Position numbers and translations under genes: made by a program
DNA from: Paramecium sonneborni
Lineage: Eukaryota > Ciliophora > Oligohymenophorea > Peniculida > Parameciidae
Reading direction: 5' to 3'
DNA: 64,000 bases
NCBI GenBank assembly: GCA_905182985.1
Contig: CAJJDN010000073.1
Location: forward strand, 8,327-72,326
The notes under the pieces: generated by a model
What the model was told of the DNA's origin: nothing
The model's database searches: none
The model's input: only the letters and a program-made list of their open reading frames with translations
Part shown: positions 26,830 to 40,900 of the stretch, one piece after another
Layout of the letters: every line of letters begins with the position of its first letter
Numbering within the stretch: the first letter of the stretch is position 1

Positions 26830-29800
26830 TCAATAAAAAAGGGAAGAAACAGCTTTTCTATTTTTTTTTTAGGCTTCTTTTTGTTTTTTAAGGTATCTCT
26901 TGATTTAGTTTTTTATTTAGACAAAGTATTTAATTAATGGAGCCATAATTCCACACATAAGCAAGGAAATTTATCCAAAGGCCAAATTAATCTAAATGGA
27001 AGGATTTAATAAATGTGAAAATGTATCATCAAATGATATACTTATTAATGAAAAAATAATAACTGGAATTTCAAAAACTAGAATAGTAATTAGATCTATC
27101 TTATTTTTTATCATTTTTCCAAGAGTAATTGTTGCTAAGTAAATAGAGTTTATTAATGCTATTAATATGCATTATAAAAGCGCATTTTTTTAATATCCAA
27201 TTAGAACCCATAGAAATAAGAGTTTTTTAATTAATATTAGACCTTCATGACGAAGAAACTTTAATTTATTTATTGCTAAATGTGATTATTTTAAGGAGAA
27301 TACATTTAATATCAATATTGTAATCATAATTAAAATAGAGCTTGCAATAAAATCTGATATATAGGTTCTCCAACTAATTATTTTAGGTGAAAAAAGATAA
27401 AGGAAAGATTTAAAAATTAAATCCCAACTATTAACTTAAACTACATAAATGAAGCCATTAATTGAAAATATTTTTAGAACACCAAAGCTTAATTGATTTA
27501 GTTTATGAGTAATATATGCTAATTTTTATGAAATGCTTAATTAAAAATTAATATATATGAAAACTCTTATCTGGCTAAATAAATTTTTAAATATAAATCT
27601 CAAATATATAAAGGATAGAATTAATAGGGTTATAGCTATTGCTAATTGAGCACATAAACCTTATAAATTAGTAATTAAATCAGAGTTAATATTATAAGTT
27701 AAAAACTTTCCAAAAGTTTCTTATTAATAAATTCCAAATATGTTGTAAAACAAATTAGAGAAGTTTAATTTTTAAAGTAATGGTAGAATAGTAACAACTT
27801 CAGAGGATTCAAAATAAATACTTAAATTTTCTGGGAAATTGACATTTATATATTTTAGATTTGATTAATATTGTAGGGTATCAAGCACTTCAAAGCATTC
27901 TACAGGATTTCCCGAGATTAGGATAAATAAACTAGAGACTCCAAGAACAATTAGAATAATCATATTGAATTAACTAATGTTATGTGATATTTTCTTTTAA
28001 GATTGGGTTAAAACAATAGGATTTTTTAAATGAATTTAATTTAGATTATTATCAACTAAAAAATTATGTTCATCAATTAATAAAGTATTTAAGGATATTG
28101 AGAAATAAATATCATTAGTTTATTATTATAAGAGTTGAATCTTAAACAAATAGATTATATCTTGTAAGTTAAAATAATTAGGTTCAACAATAAAGATTTC
28201 ATCAATTATATAGGTAGTTGGATCAATATCAATAAGATTTGCATTTAAGTTTTTAGTTAAATTTTATTCTTGATTTAATAATTTAACTTAATGAGTAAAT
28301 GACATTTCAATAAATAAAATATCAAATGTTTAATTAAGTACTTTTAAATTAAAATGAGGTGGTTAAATTTAAAGACAATAACTAGTTTCTAATTCTTTTT
28401 AAGAACATATCCAATTGATTTCAATTAGACATTAATCTGTACATCCATCTAAAGAGATGAGATTGTAATCATCACATTCTTCAAATTCAGACTTTATGCC
28501 ATTGCCACATATATCTTGGCACTATTGATTGATTAATTAATATCCTTGAATACATTCTGAACATTATCCTTCAGTACAATCATAACAATTAAAAGGACAA
28601 GAAAATTAGCATTAATAGCAACCATCAAAGGGATGCTCATTAGTATCATCACATTATTCATTAGAAACAACAATTCCATCACCACAGATTGAAGAACATT
28701 CACTATTTAAATATTAAAATCCAATATCACATTTTAGAATCTCATCTAGACAGAATTAATGATTACAGGTATGACAATTATCTGAACAAGAATATTAACA
28801 TTAATAACAACCATCATACTTAATATCATTACCATCATCACATATTTCATATCCTTCAACAATAATTCCATCTCCACAAATTGGAATACACTTATCATTT
28901 TAAATCTCAAAGTAATCTTGACACTTAAAACATTCACTTTTAGCATTACAATACATGCAATTTTAAGGACATTCTAATTTACAATCAAAACATCCATCTC
29001 CACTTTCATTATTCTGATCATCACATTATTCTTGAGAATTTATTGCTAATTATCCATCTCCACAAAATTAAACACATCTGAAATCAATTAAATTCCATCC
29101 TTAGATACATTGAAAACAAGAAGAATAATAACATTCTAAACATTCTAATTAGCAACTACTTTAGCAATCAAAACATCCATCAAATTAAATTTCATTTGAA
29201 TCATCACAAAATTCTTATTCTTGTACAATACCATTATTACAAAGAGCTTAGCATTTCTTACTTTTTGATAATATATATTCTTCTATACAAGTTTCACATT
29301 AATCCAAGAATTATGTTAGACAATTTAAAGGTGAGATATAAAAACATAATTAATAATAATATGCAAAGATTCCATAATTCTCTATTTAGCATTATACTTC
29401 ATTATTAAATAAATTATTATCTTAATTCATTATAACATGTTGTTCATATAATTTAAACTGAAAATTAGACAAATGGCAATATTACCCAATCTCATTTTAA
29501 GTTTCAAATCTAATAAGTTTTGAGCTATCTTCTATGTCACAAATTAATAACTCACAATTATTAAATCTTAATTAAAATTCAGAATTGCATTTTAAACATT
29601 AGCCATATGAACAAATACTACAATTTAATGGACATGAAAATTAGCAATTAAAACATCCATCAAAAGGTTATAGATTACCGTCATCACATTCTTCTTATGA
29701 TACAATAATTTGATCTCCACATAGAGGCATACATTTTTAAGATATTATATCAAAGATCCAATATTATTCACAATTCATACATTGGCCTTTAACACAATGA

Positions 29801-31046
29801 CTACATCCTTCAATACAATCATATTGCTATATAAAACATCCATCAAAAGCTATAATATTTTTATCGTCGCAAATTATATTTTCATCTTCAATATTCTCCT
29901 TTTCAGCATCTGTAAATATTTCGAAATCTCTAATGCCATAAAAAGGCGTATTTGTAGATACAGTTGAACATGATAGAATTTCAATACTTAAACTCAAAGT
30001 TTGACTACTAAATTAAAATTCAGGTATTTCAATTGTTCCTATTTTAAGATAAGATCCACAAACTGTCATAGTATTAATAAAAATATAGAGATTAGCATAA
30101 TCTCTAAATAACACCACACCATTTCCCATTACTTATAATTGAACAGCTCCAGTAATATAAACACAAAAAAATTTAAATTAAATTCTTACCTTAGTATGGG
30201 GAGCATCCAAATTTAAGTTGATTGATGCTACTTCTGTTCTCAAAAATTTTCCATAATATTAAAAGCCTAGACTATATTTATAGAATTACTTCCACATGTA
30301 TCCAAACCAGGAAAAGGAAAATTATCTTTTTTCCACCCTGAAGTATCTGTAATAATTGCATTTGCAAAATATACAAGAACTCTGTTCCAAATTATACAAA
30401 TTCCATTAGAATCACAAGAATGACATCCTTTTGAACATTTATAAACGAACATCTTAAAATCTGAAATCCCCCAAGATGCTGCTGCTTATAGAGATTTTAT
30501 TGTTATTATAGCACAAATACTATTATGCTAAATCTCACTGTTAATTTAATAAACTTATCCAAGAGTACCACTTCCACAAATCTAAGTTCCAGTTGATATA
30601 ATTGGATGAGCTGAAAATGCAACAACTTCATCAATTATTAAATAATATGACGACCCAGTCCAAGGATCTAATCTAAAATCATATTTATAAATACTTAACC
30701 TCCAAAATTTGAATTAAAATGCTAGTTTAAAATGAGGTGGAAGTTAAATTGTTTTTGTTATAGCTGTCTCGTATCCAAATATTAATGGTCCTCCAAAAAT
30801 ATCACCAGTTGGACAGTTAGTAATATGGTTAGTATTACAACCTAAAAAAGTATACCAGCCTAAAAATAGCTTTACTGATTTACCATCATCATTATTAAAT
30901 GGAGTAAAAAAGGATTAACTAAATTCAGTTTATGCTTCAGCACCAAAAAATACCATTAGGAAAATTAGATCAGCCAAGAGATATTAAGAAATATATTTAT
31001 GTAATCCCAGCTTTTTGTTATTAATTGTTGGAACCAACTATATCAT
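26830..31046 (-). CDS. Cys-rich DUF4215-repeat multi-pass surface protein
   Basis: One 23 nt intron (30267-30289) gives 1397 aa in an otherwise unbroken frame. ATG 31046 leads to a hydrophobic segment ([16 protein letters not shown]) that is probably a signal peptide, after an unusually long N-region. An N-terminal globular part (31000-30440) ends in [15 protein letters not shown] second globular segment precedes about seven Cys-rich repeats (29880-28400) of the Myxococcus/DUF4215 type: C-G-D-G-I, then CDD, then F-D-G-C, with paired Cys between. The C-terminus (about 28000-26860) has roughly seven hydrophobic helices and a basic tail. It is predicted to sit in the plasma membrane with the Cys-rich part outside. 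It has the same layout as the broken gene at 1-2292. The end differs from the YFWEW-type tail of the gene at 16622, so this is a separate subfamily. No ligand can be named. Confidence 0.9.
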
Positions 31047-32685
31047 TTTTTTATTTTAAATTTAATTAAACATATATATATGACTTATTATATAAGATTT
31101 TAAATACTCATTAATAAGATATATATATAACTATTTAGTAAAGACTTAGATGACAATTATTCTTACTAAACCTTGAAATTTTATTTTCAAAATTAACTAA
31201 ATTTTCTAAAATGTAAATTAGTTCATAATAATAAATGTTATTTTAAACTTTAATCATAATTAAGTCTTGTTAGAAATGATCTATGTCTCAATATATGTTC
31301 TAATTTCAAAAACAATTCATTATTAACTATATCTTGACATATCTATCATTGAGAACAATTTACAAAAAATTTATTGAAATAAAATTTTTTATTTATATAT
31401 ATATTATCAAAAATTATATTCAAATATTCAGCTATATTTTCTTAATTAATGAAAATTAATATATAATAATTCTTTCATTTTATCAAGCATTTATCAAGGA
31501 AAATTTTGATCACGAAAATACTATCCAAATCTTTTTGTCTGAAAATTATTTAGCAAAAAGTTATCTTATTTAATAACTAATAATTTGGTGTTAATTTAAC
31601 AAATATTAATTGAGAATTTGAATAGGTCTAATCCCAAAAGTTTTATAATAAATTTAAAAAATTGTTATATCCAATCTTTTTGGTATCACCTTATATTAAA
31701 TTTATTCATTTTAAAAATCGTGAAATATTATGTATACCTTCATAATTATTATCATTTTATTATATTCTAAAATCAGAGAATTAGTTAAAATAATTATTTT
31801 CATTTCTAGATAAAATTCAATTCACAATCATTATCCCATTCCAAAATTTTTTAATTTTTTTCATACTCATTATTAAAAAAAATATTCCGGTTGGATAAAA
31901 TTTTCTTATTCTCTACTATAATGAATGGGTTCTGTAGGCGATTTCCATCTTTCTTTATTATAATGATAATTATGAACGCACTTGTGAGGTTGGAGAGATA
32001 ACAAACGAGAAAATATATCAACTTTAATAAGATGGATCAGAATAAAAAGAGAGTAATTTATAGCTAAAATAATGAATATTGAAAAATAGAAAATTTGTAT
32101 GGAGGCATAAAGTTTTTTAAGGAAGGAGTAAAGAAGGTGAAAGATTTTAATAAATGTTCGAATGTTAAAAATTATGGAGGATAATTTTTAACAGATAAAA
32201 AGCAGATAATTAGAAAATTCAATTTAAATTTTGATATAAAAATGTTCTCACTAATGAAAGTTAGCCCTTTTTTTAAATTATATTCTTAATTTTTTCTAAA
32301 TTAATATATAAACTATATATATCAGAAAACCAAAATACAAAAAAGAGAAATAAAGTGATTTTATTTTGATCGTTAGATTGAATTTAAATGAGTTATCATA
32401 AAAATTTTAAATCTTATAAACCTTTTACTGATATCCCTTACAACTTTAAATTTAAAAAACAACTCCAAATTCTTTTTTAAAATTATCAAATTTTTCTATT
32501 TAAAAGGTTAAAGATTATCGGAGAGCAGAACAAAAATGTTTATATATATTTTACTATTATTGATCGAAAGTCTTGTTAAAAGTTAAATATCTTATCTATG
32601 AATAATGATTCAACTCATTATTTTTCTTGCTTTTTTTATTGTTATTTTATTTTCTATTTTTGTTAATTATAATTAGTTTATTTCA
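31047..32685. other. Spacer with a possible small coding remnant near 31920-32280
   Basis: About 1.6 kb, mostly AT-rich filler. Between about 31920 and 32280 GC is locally higher and the + strand gives protein-like pieces in more than one frame (YERTCEVGEI and later NYGGQFLTDKKQ). These faintly recall the G-G-x-Y / G-K-K-x-G-x-W repeat proteins common in Paramecium, but no start and no continuous frame exist. If anything, it is a decayed fragment. Confidence 0.3.
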
Positions 32686-33696
32686 TCATTTATTCTTATG
32701 TTAATATTTACTCTATTTATTTTTATTAAAAATACCTATTAATTTTTTAGCTTCTTTATGTTTGGGATTTATTTTAAGTACTTTATGGTAGCAATCTAAT
32801 TCTTCCTTGCAAGACTTAATACAGTTTAATGAATAACCTACAAAATTGAATTTTTAGCTTAGTTATTTACCTTAATTCATTAACAAAATTTAGGCCATTT
32901 TATCGTCTGGCTTTAAGTTAAGCGCTTGATCAAAACATTCAACTGCATTTTTATATTGCTGAGTTATTTATAAACAAAATCCTAAACTTTATTTTCGCAT
33001 TACCTTTTTCCATATAATATTCGATATCATATGGATTAATCTTAATCGCCTAATTATAATGATTGATTGCTTCACTATGTCTATTCTCTTCTCTTAACAA
33101 ATTTCCTATATAAATATTAATTAATACCCATATTAAATTGAACCTATTCATTATTAGGATTGAGAGTTATTGCTTTTAAAAATTGAATTTCTGCTTCCTT
33201 TTATTTATTCAGATGAAATAAAGCAACACCTAAAATTATATAATTTAATACCTTTTTTATTATATGCTTCATCATTTTTTGGATTTATTTTAATTGCCAA
33301 ATTAATAGTCTATAAACTTTTTTCTAATTAGTTTAATTCAATTAGTGCAGCACCTACTATTTTAAAAATCAATACTTTTGTTAATATAAGCTTAATCATT
33401 TTTTGGATCCATTTTAATAGCTTGATCAAATATTTTTAATGATTCTTCAAATTTTCCTTGACTTATTAAAGAAAGACCTTGATTAATGAATTCGTGGGAT
33501 GATTTTTTTGAATTTTTACTCTATTTAAGATCCTTCTCTTGATTATTTAAATCTTCTATTGCTTATCCTAAAGTCTTAATTTTTTATTACTTTATTTTTA
33601 TTTTAAAGAAGTTTTATCTATCTTCTTCTAGACTAATTTATTTTTTTTAATCTTGTTATCATTTTTCTTTTTTTCTTTTTACTTTAATCTTTTCAT
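32686..33696 (-). CDS. Small TPR-repeat protein with one intron per repeat
   Basis: Six introns (33568-33590, 33354-33375, 33230-33251, 33106-33127, 32982-33003, 32838-32870) give 288 aa in one frame. A Lys/Gln-rich N-terminus of about 65 aa precedes six consecutive 34-residue TPRs, for example INQGLSLISQGKFEESLKIF and MDPKN, each ending in a [IL]-[NKD]-P-x-[NDH] turn. The protein ends in a short basic tail at TGA 32686-32688. TPR solenoids bind other proteins, so it is likely a cytosolic adaptor or co-chaperone-like scaffold; the partner is unknown. Five introns fall at the same place in repeats 2-6, in phase 1 of the codon at the Gly position of helix A (Ser in repeat 2). This suggests the repeats multiplied together with an intron. 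It is transcribed away from the NACHT-WD40 gene across a 1.27 kb shared upstream region. Confidence 0.9.
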
Positions 33697-34965
33697 AATA
33701 GCAAAAATTATTATTTGATTAATTTTTATATTTTTAAGAATCTGAAAAAAAATATTTCTTTATGTTAATACATGAGATAAAATTATCAACATAATCTTAG
33801 TTAAGATTAAATCTAAAAAATTATTATTCTTCAACCTTTTTATTCCATAACAGAAAATATATAATTACTCATAAAAATATTATTAGAGAATTAATATAAT
33901 TGAGCAATTTAATGTGATCTAATTAACTAATTAATAAAAATAATGTGAATGTATATTAATAAAACTTTCACATAAGATTTTTATATAATAAAAAAAAGAA
34001 AATTTTTTTTTATAATGAAAGATATTTATGAGTCCATTTATTAATATTTTTTAATCCAAACAGAAGTACTTCTATAGATAATTACAGAACTCAAGTGTTT
34101 CTTTTCCAACATAAGGATTGATAATCATTCTATGTATCGATTTTAAGAAAGAAAGAAATGGAAAGAGTTGTTTTTGATAAAAAGGATTAAGATTAATTTT
34201 TAATAAGAATTAAGCAAATTTCAGGATCATTTGAATTTCTAAAATAAGAAGATACGAATTTCAAATGTCTAGGAAATATAAAATTAAATCTTAAACTTTA
34301 TTAATAATTTTTATTAATAAAAATTATTGCTCTGTTAATCTTGTTAACATGTAAGTTAAATACTTTAAAAATCTTGGTGCAACCAGCAATTTTAGAATAA
34401 AGTTAAAATGAATAAAAATAGTCAAATAATCAAGTTTTGTATAAAACTAATTTAATTAGCATCTTTTTTCTTCACAATATTTAATAGAGAAAGATAGATT
34501 ATCAAATTGAAAGCATCATTTAGATAAGGATTAATTAAAGAAAAAAACATAAGAAGAATTGAAGAAACAAAGAAAAAGTCAGAAATAAGTTTGAATTTCA
34601 GGATTGACACTTAAAAAAAGAATCAGGTTTTTAATATCATGCGATTTTCACAATTACTAAAATTTATTTCGAAAATATTTTCTAAATTTAAAGAAGAGAG
34701 TAAGCATTTTATAAATTTTTTGTCTATCTTCCAGAATTAAACCCAAATCTATATGCCTCTACAATAAAATCTAAAAATCTATTTTCAATAATTTTTGATT
34801 TATTCTGTATTTCAGGATAGAAATAAACATATGTTATAGTTTAATATGAATATTGTTTTTTTAACCAGTTCAGTAGTTTTAATATTTATAATGAGAAGTA
34901 AATTAAATTGTGTTTATATACTAACATCATATTGATTTGGATTTATTATTTAAATTAAAAAAAAA
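33697..34965. other. Divergent upstream region of the TPR and NACHT-WD40 genes
   Basis: About 1.3 kb of AT-rich DNA between two divergent starts. It must hold both promoters, but I see no element I can name and no coding signal. Confidence 0.45.
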
Positions 34966-37900
34966 ATGCATACGTTATCCTTATTTAGAAACTTCTCCTT
35001 GCGAGGAGGTGGTTGTGCCGTTTCAAAATCCAATGCAATTTAATCATCAAATTAAATCACAAACCATACTGATGTCTATGATTTCTTTTCGTAATTCAAT
35101 TAATATGTCAACATAATATGTTCTAAAGCTAGTATAGCTGCTAATTAATCTGAATCAGATGAAATAATGATTGCCATTTAATGGTTTAGTTTTTAAGATG
35201 AAAAAATTTATTTTCTCAATAAAAGTCCTTAAAGTGTGTAGAAATCATATGATTTAATTTTAGATGGAATCCGAAACTTATTGAAAAGCTGTTTGATATA
35301 TTTAAAAACAGATACTTTTAAATGTTTGTATATATTATAGATTACTGCATCCCTATCTAAAGTAATCTTTAGTTTTCATTTAATGAATGAGGATAGATTT
35401 ATAAAGCATGAAACTTAAAATGAATTCTTAGAAATTGCTGATGAATTAAAGGAATAATTTGAAATAGAAAAGAATGACTTAATCTAAAATTAATTGGATC
35501 TTTTTCTTTTTTTAACAAAAACATCTTTCGAAATAGCTCCTAATAATGCAAACGAATAAGAAGAAATTTTAAAAGGATGCTTAAAAGGTATAGTAAGTTC
35601 TATTTAATCAATGAGTCCAGATACAGACTTACTTGAATCATTATTTCAAGGTGCCTGTCATCTTTACAAAATGTATAATTTAAATTAGAAAAGAAAATAA
35701 TATGAGGTTTATTATTAAATAGATATGTTTTAATGGGAGCTTATAAATTATTTTAAAAAAGACAAGCATACAAACTTTGAAGAGATTATTTCATAAATAG
35801 AGACTATATATGATACATTAGTAAAAGGATCAAATAATTGGATTGATCATTATTGTTGGATTTATAATATAGGAAAGATATTAATGTATAATCCTTAATT
35901 AAATAAAAAAAAAATAAATTAGGTGAAAGAATCTTTAAATTTAGAAGCAGTATAAGTAAATATGATTTGGAAAGAATGTCATAAGAAAGGGATTCTCATT
36001 CATTCTAACCATAATCAGAACGAAGCTATCATTTTACTCAATTAATTTAAAAATAAGAAATTAATTTAAACTGATAGATTAATATTGGAAGGTTGTTTCT
36101 AAGGATGGGAAAATTTTATTTAACTTAAAGAATATTTAATGGACGATGAATATTCTAATTAATTTTACACACTTGGATCTTATCTGAAATTTAGACTAAA
36201 TATAGCAGATGAAAATGTCAATAACACTGAAGAAATTTTGTTATTAAATTAAATCTAGAATGTGTTTAGTTTTCTATTGCCAAATCAATTATTAAATTTG
36301 ATTAAAAAAAATGATGAAAAACTTAGAATAGTGATTATAAACTTGAAAAACTTTATGAAAAATACGAAAGTTAGGTTAGCTCAAACCACAAATAAATAAT
36401 AGATATAAAAGATCATCAGTAATTTAGTAGAATATTTTCAAAATATTTTATATATTATTAAGATAATCAATCTTAATTAAAATGAAATTTATTGTCAGAT
36501 TGAATAAACACAAGAATAATAAACATAAAATTATAATAATATCTAAATGCTTAAATAATTATTAAGATATTTGGAATAAATATTATAATTATTAATCGAA
36601 GAGTTTAAAGAAAAGTCGAATGATTAAAAAAATGAGTAATAAAAACAAAATGAAGATATTTAATTACTTAAAGAATAGAAAGAAATTATTTTAACGGCAA
36701 TTGAAAAACTCTTTTTTTCGGATGATAAAAAAAATTAATTTTTTAAGAATTTGAAGGAGAAGCTCATTTCCTTCAAAGAAACAAAATCCTATAATAAAAA
36801 TTTTTTTTTGAAAGAAGCCCTTAATTTGTTAAACATAATTGAAACATCAACTAAAGAAATATAACAGCAAGAAAATTACACAATTCAAAATGATAATTTG
36901 ATCAAATGTTTTCAAGATTTACTAAAAAATCTTTTTAAAAATTATAAGCAGTTGATTGAAAAACTCTAAATTGATTTTAAATAGTCCACTCAATATCTTT
37001 AAGAATTTATGGCCGTCAAATATTAAATTGAGGATTTAAATGCTGAAGTAATTTTAAGGATTTAATAATAATTTTAAAATGAAAAATTAATCAATAGTAT
37101 ATATCAATTAAGATTTGAAATGTTAGAACAAAAGCTAAAATTAATGACTTTTAAGGAGTCTTTCTAAAATATATTAAAATTAGCTTAGCTTCAAGAATTA
37201 TAAAAGTTATAAGAAATTATCAATTTAGATTAGTTTCTTGTTGATGTAATTAAAAATTATCCAAAAAGAATAATTAGATTCAACCTGCAATCATAATCAG
37301 TAACTGAATTATAAAATATATAGTAAGAAGATTTGAAAAGTAAATTATCAAATTAAAAAGGAATGATAGAATATTTGATATTCAAGTCAAAAATAGAAGA
37401 GCAAATGAATGAATCAGAAAGATTAGATTTTCAGTTGATTGAAAATGAATTTGGAGAACTATTCATTGAAGAATCTTATTCTTCATTACTCTTTCATAAA
37501 ATTACAAACATAATTAATTGTTTTAAATTCTAGGAAACATTATAAATTATAAAAGAATAAAACTTCAATCAATTTTAACTAAAAATTGAAAAGGAAAAAT
37601 ATGAGAATTTAGTAAAATAATTAAGAAAAGTATAAGAATCTGGAAACTAAAATAATAAAGATTTCAATTACTTTGAATCTTTAAAAGAAATAATTAGATC
37701 GATTGAAAATATTATTTAACCATTATAAAGTTTTCTAAATTAAAGCATAGATAATCTTTTAAATAAGAAAATTTTTAAAATAATGATTAAGGAGAGATTA
37801 AATCAATTTTATGATATTTATTCACAATTCTAAAAAGAATATGAACCAAAAAATTCGTAGAACTTTCTAGAGCAAGTACATCCAATAACATTAAATATGT

Positions 37901-40900
37901 AATAAAATTAAAAACAGGACTCTTAAGAGGAATTAATAGAAAATAAGAATGATTAATTTAAACAATCAGAAAATAAGTAAGAAAATTAAGACTAAGAAAA
38001 TGGATAAGAAATAAAAGATAAAAAATTAAATAATGATCAAATTGTCGAAACAAATAAATAAAATAGTTTAAATCCTGACAAAAATATCAAAACCTTATAA
38101 TCTATTCTTAAGATTATAAATCTAAATTCTATTGAGATAAAAGAAGAGTAATTATTTTTGCAAAAACTACTTTTAGAAATAAACAATTTTTCAATTTAGC
38201 TAAAATTTATTTCGGAATTGAAATAAGAAGCTAAAGAAAAAATTCGCCAAAAATTTATCAAGTATTTTTAAGATTCGATAACCAATTTTGAGAAAGATCA
38301 AGAAAGTAGAATCATATTGGCGATAGAAAAGAATGAAAATTTGAAGATATATATGAAGAGTATAATTGTAGAATAAAAAATATCAGAAACAAATAGAAAT
38401 GAAAAAAATAATTAAGAAAAAGGTTGTTTTAAAAAATAGAATTTAACTAATTTTCTGAATAAATTAAGAGTTGATTTCAAAGAAAAACTAAGCTAAAGTT
38501 GTTAATAAACATAAATTTATTTTGAATAAAAATTTCTGATTCAATAAGCTTAAAAAATATATTTGTTTGATAAATTTTAAGAACCTGTAGACGAAGAATA
38601 AAATTAACAATTAGGATTCTTTGATTCATTGTTATAAAAGTATAAAGATTTTTAAAATCATGATGAATGGAAGATTAAATAAGGATTAGTGTTTACAATT
38701 ATTTAGATTTCTTCTAATTGCTTTACTGATTAAATAATTTAATTTTGTTAGAAAGCACTTATTTAAATTTGGACAAAAGAAAAAGATGAGAGAGTTAGAA
38801 ATCTATTAAAAAATTAAGAATTGTTAAGTATGCAAAGTCAGATTTTACAGAAAGATTGGAAGACTTAACATGATAGAATTGCAAGTGAAATGTAATAAAT
38901 GTTAAGAAAAATTGATGATTTATAAGAATAAATTGCAAATGAGGCTAATCTTAATAAACGAGATCAAATGCTTTAAGAATTAGATGATACAACTTTAGAA
39001 CTGGATGAGTATATTGAAAATATAAGTGAGATGGGCTTATAGCTTAAATTGATAACTGACTTTGTAAATCATATCAGAAAGGGATTAATGAAAGTTGAGA
39101 GGAAAATTACTTAGATGAAAGAACAATTAAATAATATTGGTAATGATATCAAATTTCTCAAAGGAAAATCAGTTGATTATTTGCTAGAAATTAGAAAATG
39201 GAAAGTATTAAAAGAGGCAGCATAAAAAAATGTAAATTCCATTTATGTACCATTAAAGACCTAAGAAAAAGGATAAAATAATTAAAGTAATTTAATAAAT
39301 TTAGAATAATTTGATGATAAAGAAGGTGAAGTAAATGAGTTTTTATTAGAAAAATAAAAGATTGTTTTATTAATACATGGAGTAGCTGGATCAGGAAAGA
39401 GTACCACTGCTAAAAAAATAGAGGAATTTATTTGGAAATTACATAATAAAAATATCAGAATAAGAGATTAGATCCTTATTCCTATTTATATTTCTTTACC
39501 TTCTTTAAAAAATCCAGTTAATTAAGCCGTAGAGGAAACTCTTAATTAAGATGATTATGGTTTTGATGATCTTTAATTCAGAGAATGTAAAGAAATGTTG
39601 GAAAGAAAAGTTTTTAGATTTTTACTTATAATGGATAGTTATGATGAGATGAAGTTAGAGAACATCTAAAAAAATTTATATATTTCTAACAAACTACTTT
39701 AAAATTGGTCTAATCCCCTTGTTATTTTTACTACAAGAAGCGAAATTTTTACCAATAGCAATTATGCTGATTGGTTTGCTACTGAAAATAAAGAAGTAGA
39801 ATTTAAAGAAATCTAACTTTTATAATTTGATGAGAGTTAGTAATTGAGATATTTAAAAAAATTTTCTTATTTAAGTATTAAGATGTTGATTTATGAGGTT
39901 TATGAAAGGTAAGTTAAACTAGAAAAAGAAAGAACAGTCGAAATTTAGAAGTTTGAGCAGAGTTGGGATAGATTATAACAATAACTACTATTTTTAAATG
40001 AAGAGATTAAGGAATCAGAAAATCTTCTAAATATAAAATAAATAGAAAGCATTGTTGCATTTTTGAAAAATGATAAATTTTATAGTTAGTTAAGCAAAGA
40101 AGCGTTCAGAAGCTTGAGCATTAATTTACAAAATCTTTGGAGTATCTAAAAGTATCAAAAAATGATGAGAATGATTAATTTAGATAAATTAATTGAAACT
40201 CCATATATGATGGAAATAGTAGTTTAGGTATTACCATTGATGTCATTAAAGGCAGCATAATTTATTAATTTAAGAAGAACATTTATTAAAAATTTCAAAA
40301 AAAGTTTTTCTGAATTTTTTTTAAGTAAATCCAGAATCAAAATTTATCAAGATTAATAGAAATAGGTATTAAAGTAAATTGATATTGTTAAAATTTAAGA
40401 ACTATTAGATAAAATTGATTATTAGCAATTAGCTGCTTAAATTTGGAATTAAATGGAGCTGAAGCAAATTATTAAGGATTTTTAAATAACTAATGAAATG
40501 AATGAGCTTAAATAAAAGATTCAAGAAAATTGTTTACAGTTTTTTGATGACAGCAAAGGTATAGTCAAAACATTTAAAATTGAAAATGAATTTATAATAT
40601 AGTTAATATGTGATGCTTTAAAAGAGTAAAAACTAACTAGCTATGATTTTTATGATGAATTTATAAGATAATATCATTTGAAATAGATAGAAAAATAAAG
40701 ATATTTAGGAAAATCTATCAATGTTGATCGTTTTCTTCATGATCTATAAAAATATTCTATAAAATTAGCAAAAGAAATGAGCAAGAAAGAGATCACACAA
40801 GTCTAATTTAAATAATAAGGATTATTATATTAAGAAATCGAATAGGTAGAAGAGTGGTTGGATGAATTTTTTAATGATGATAAAAAAAATGGATCATATA

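Noticed and set aside
30267..30452. Stand-alone 61-aa Cys protein
   Set aside because: An exon piece of the surface protein at 26830-31046 cut off by an unspliced intron.
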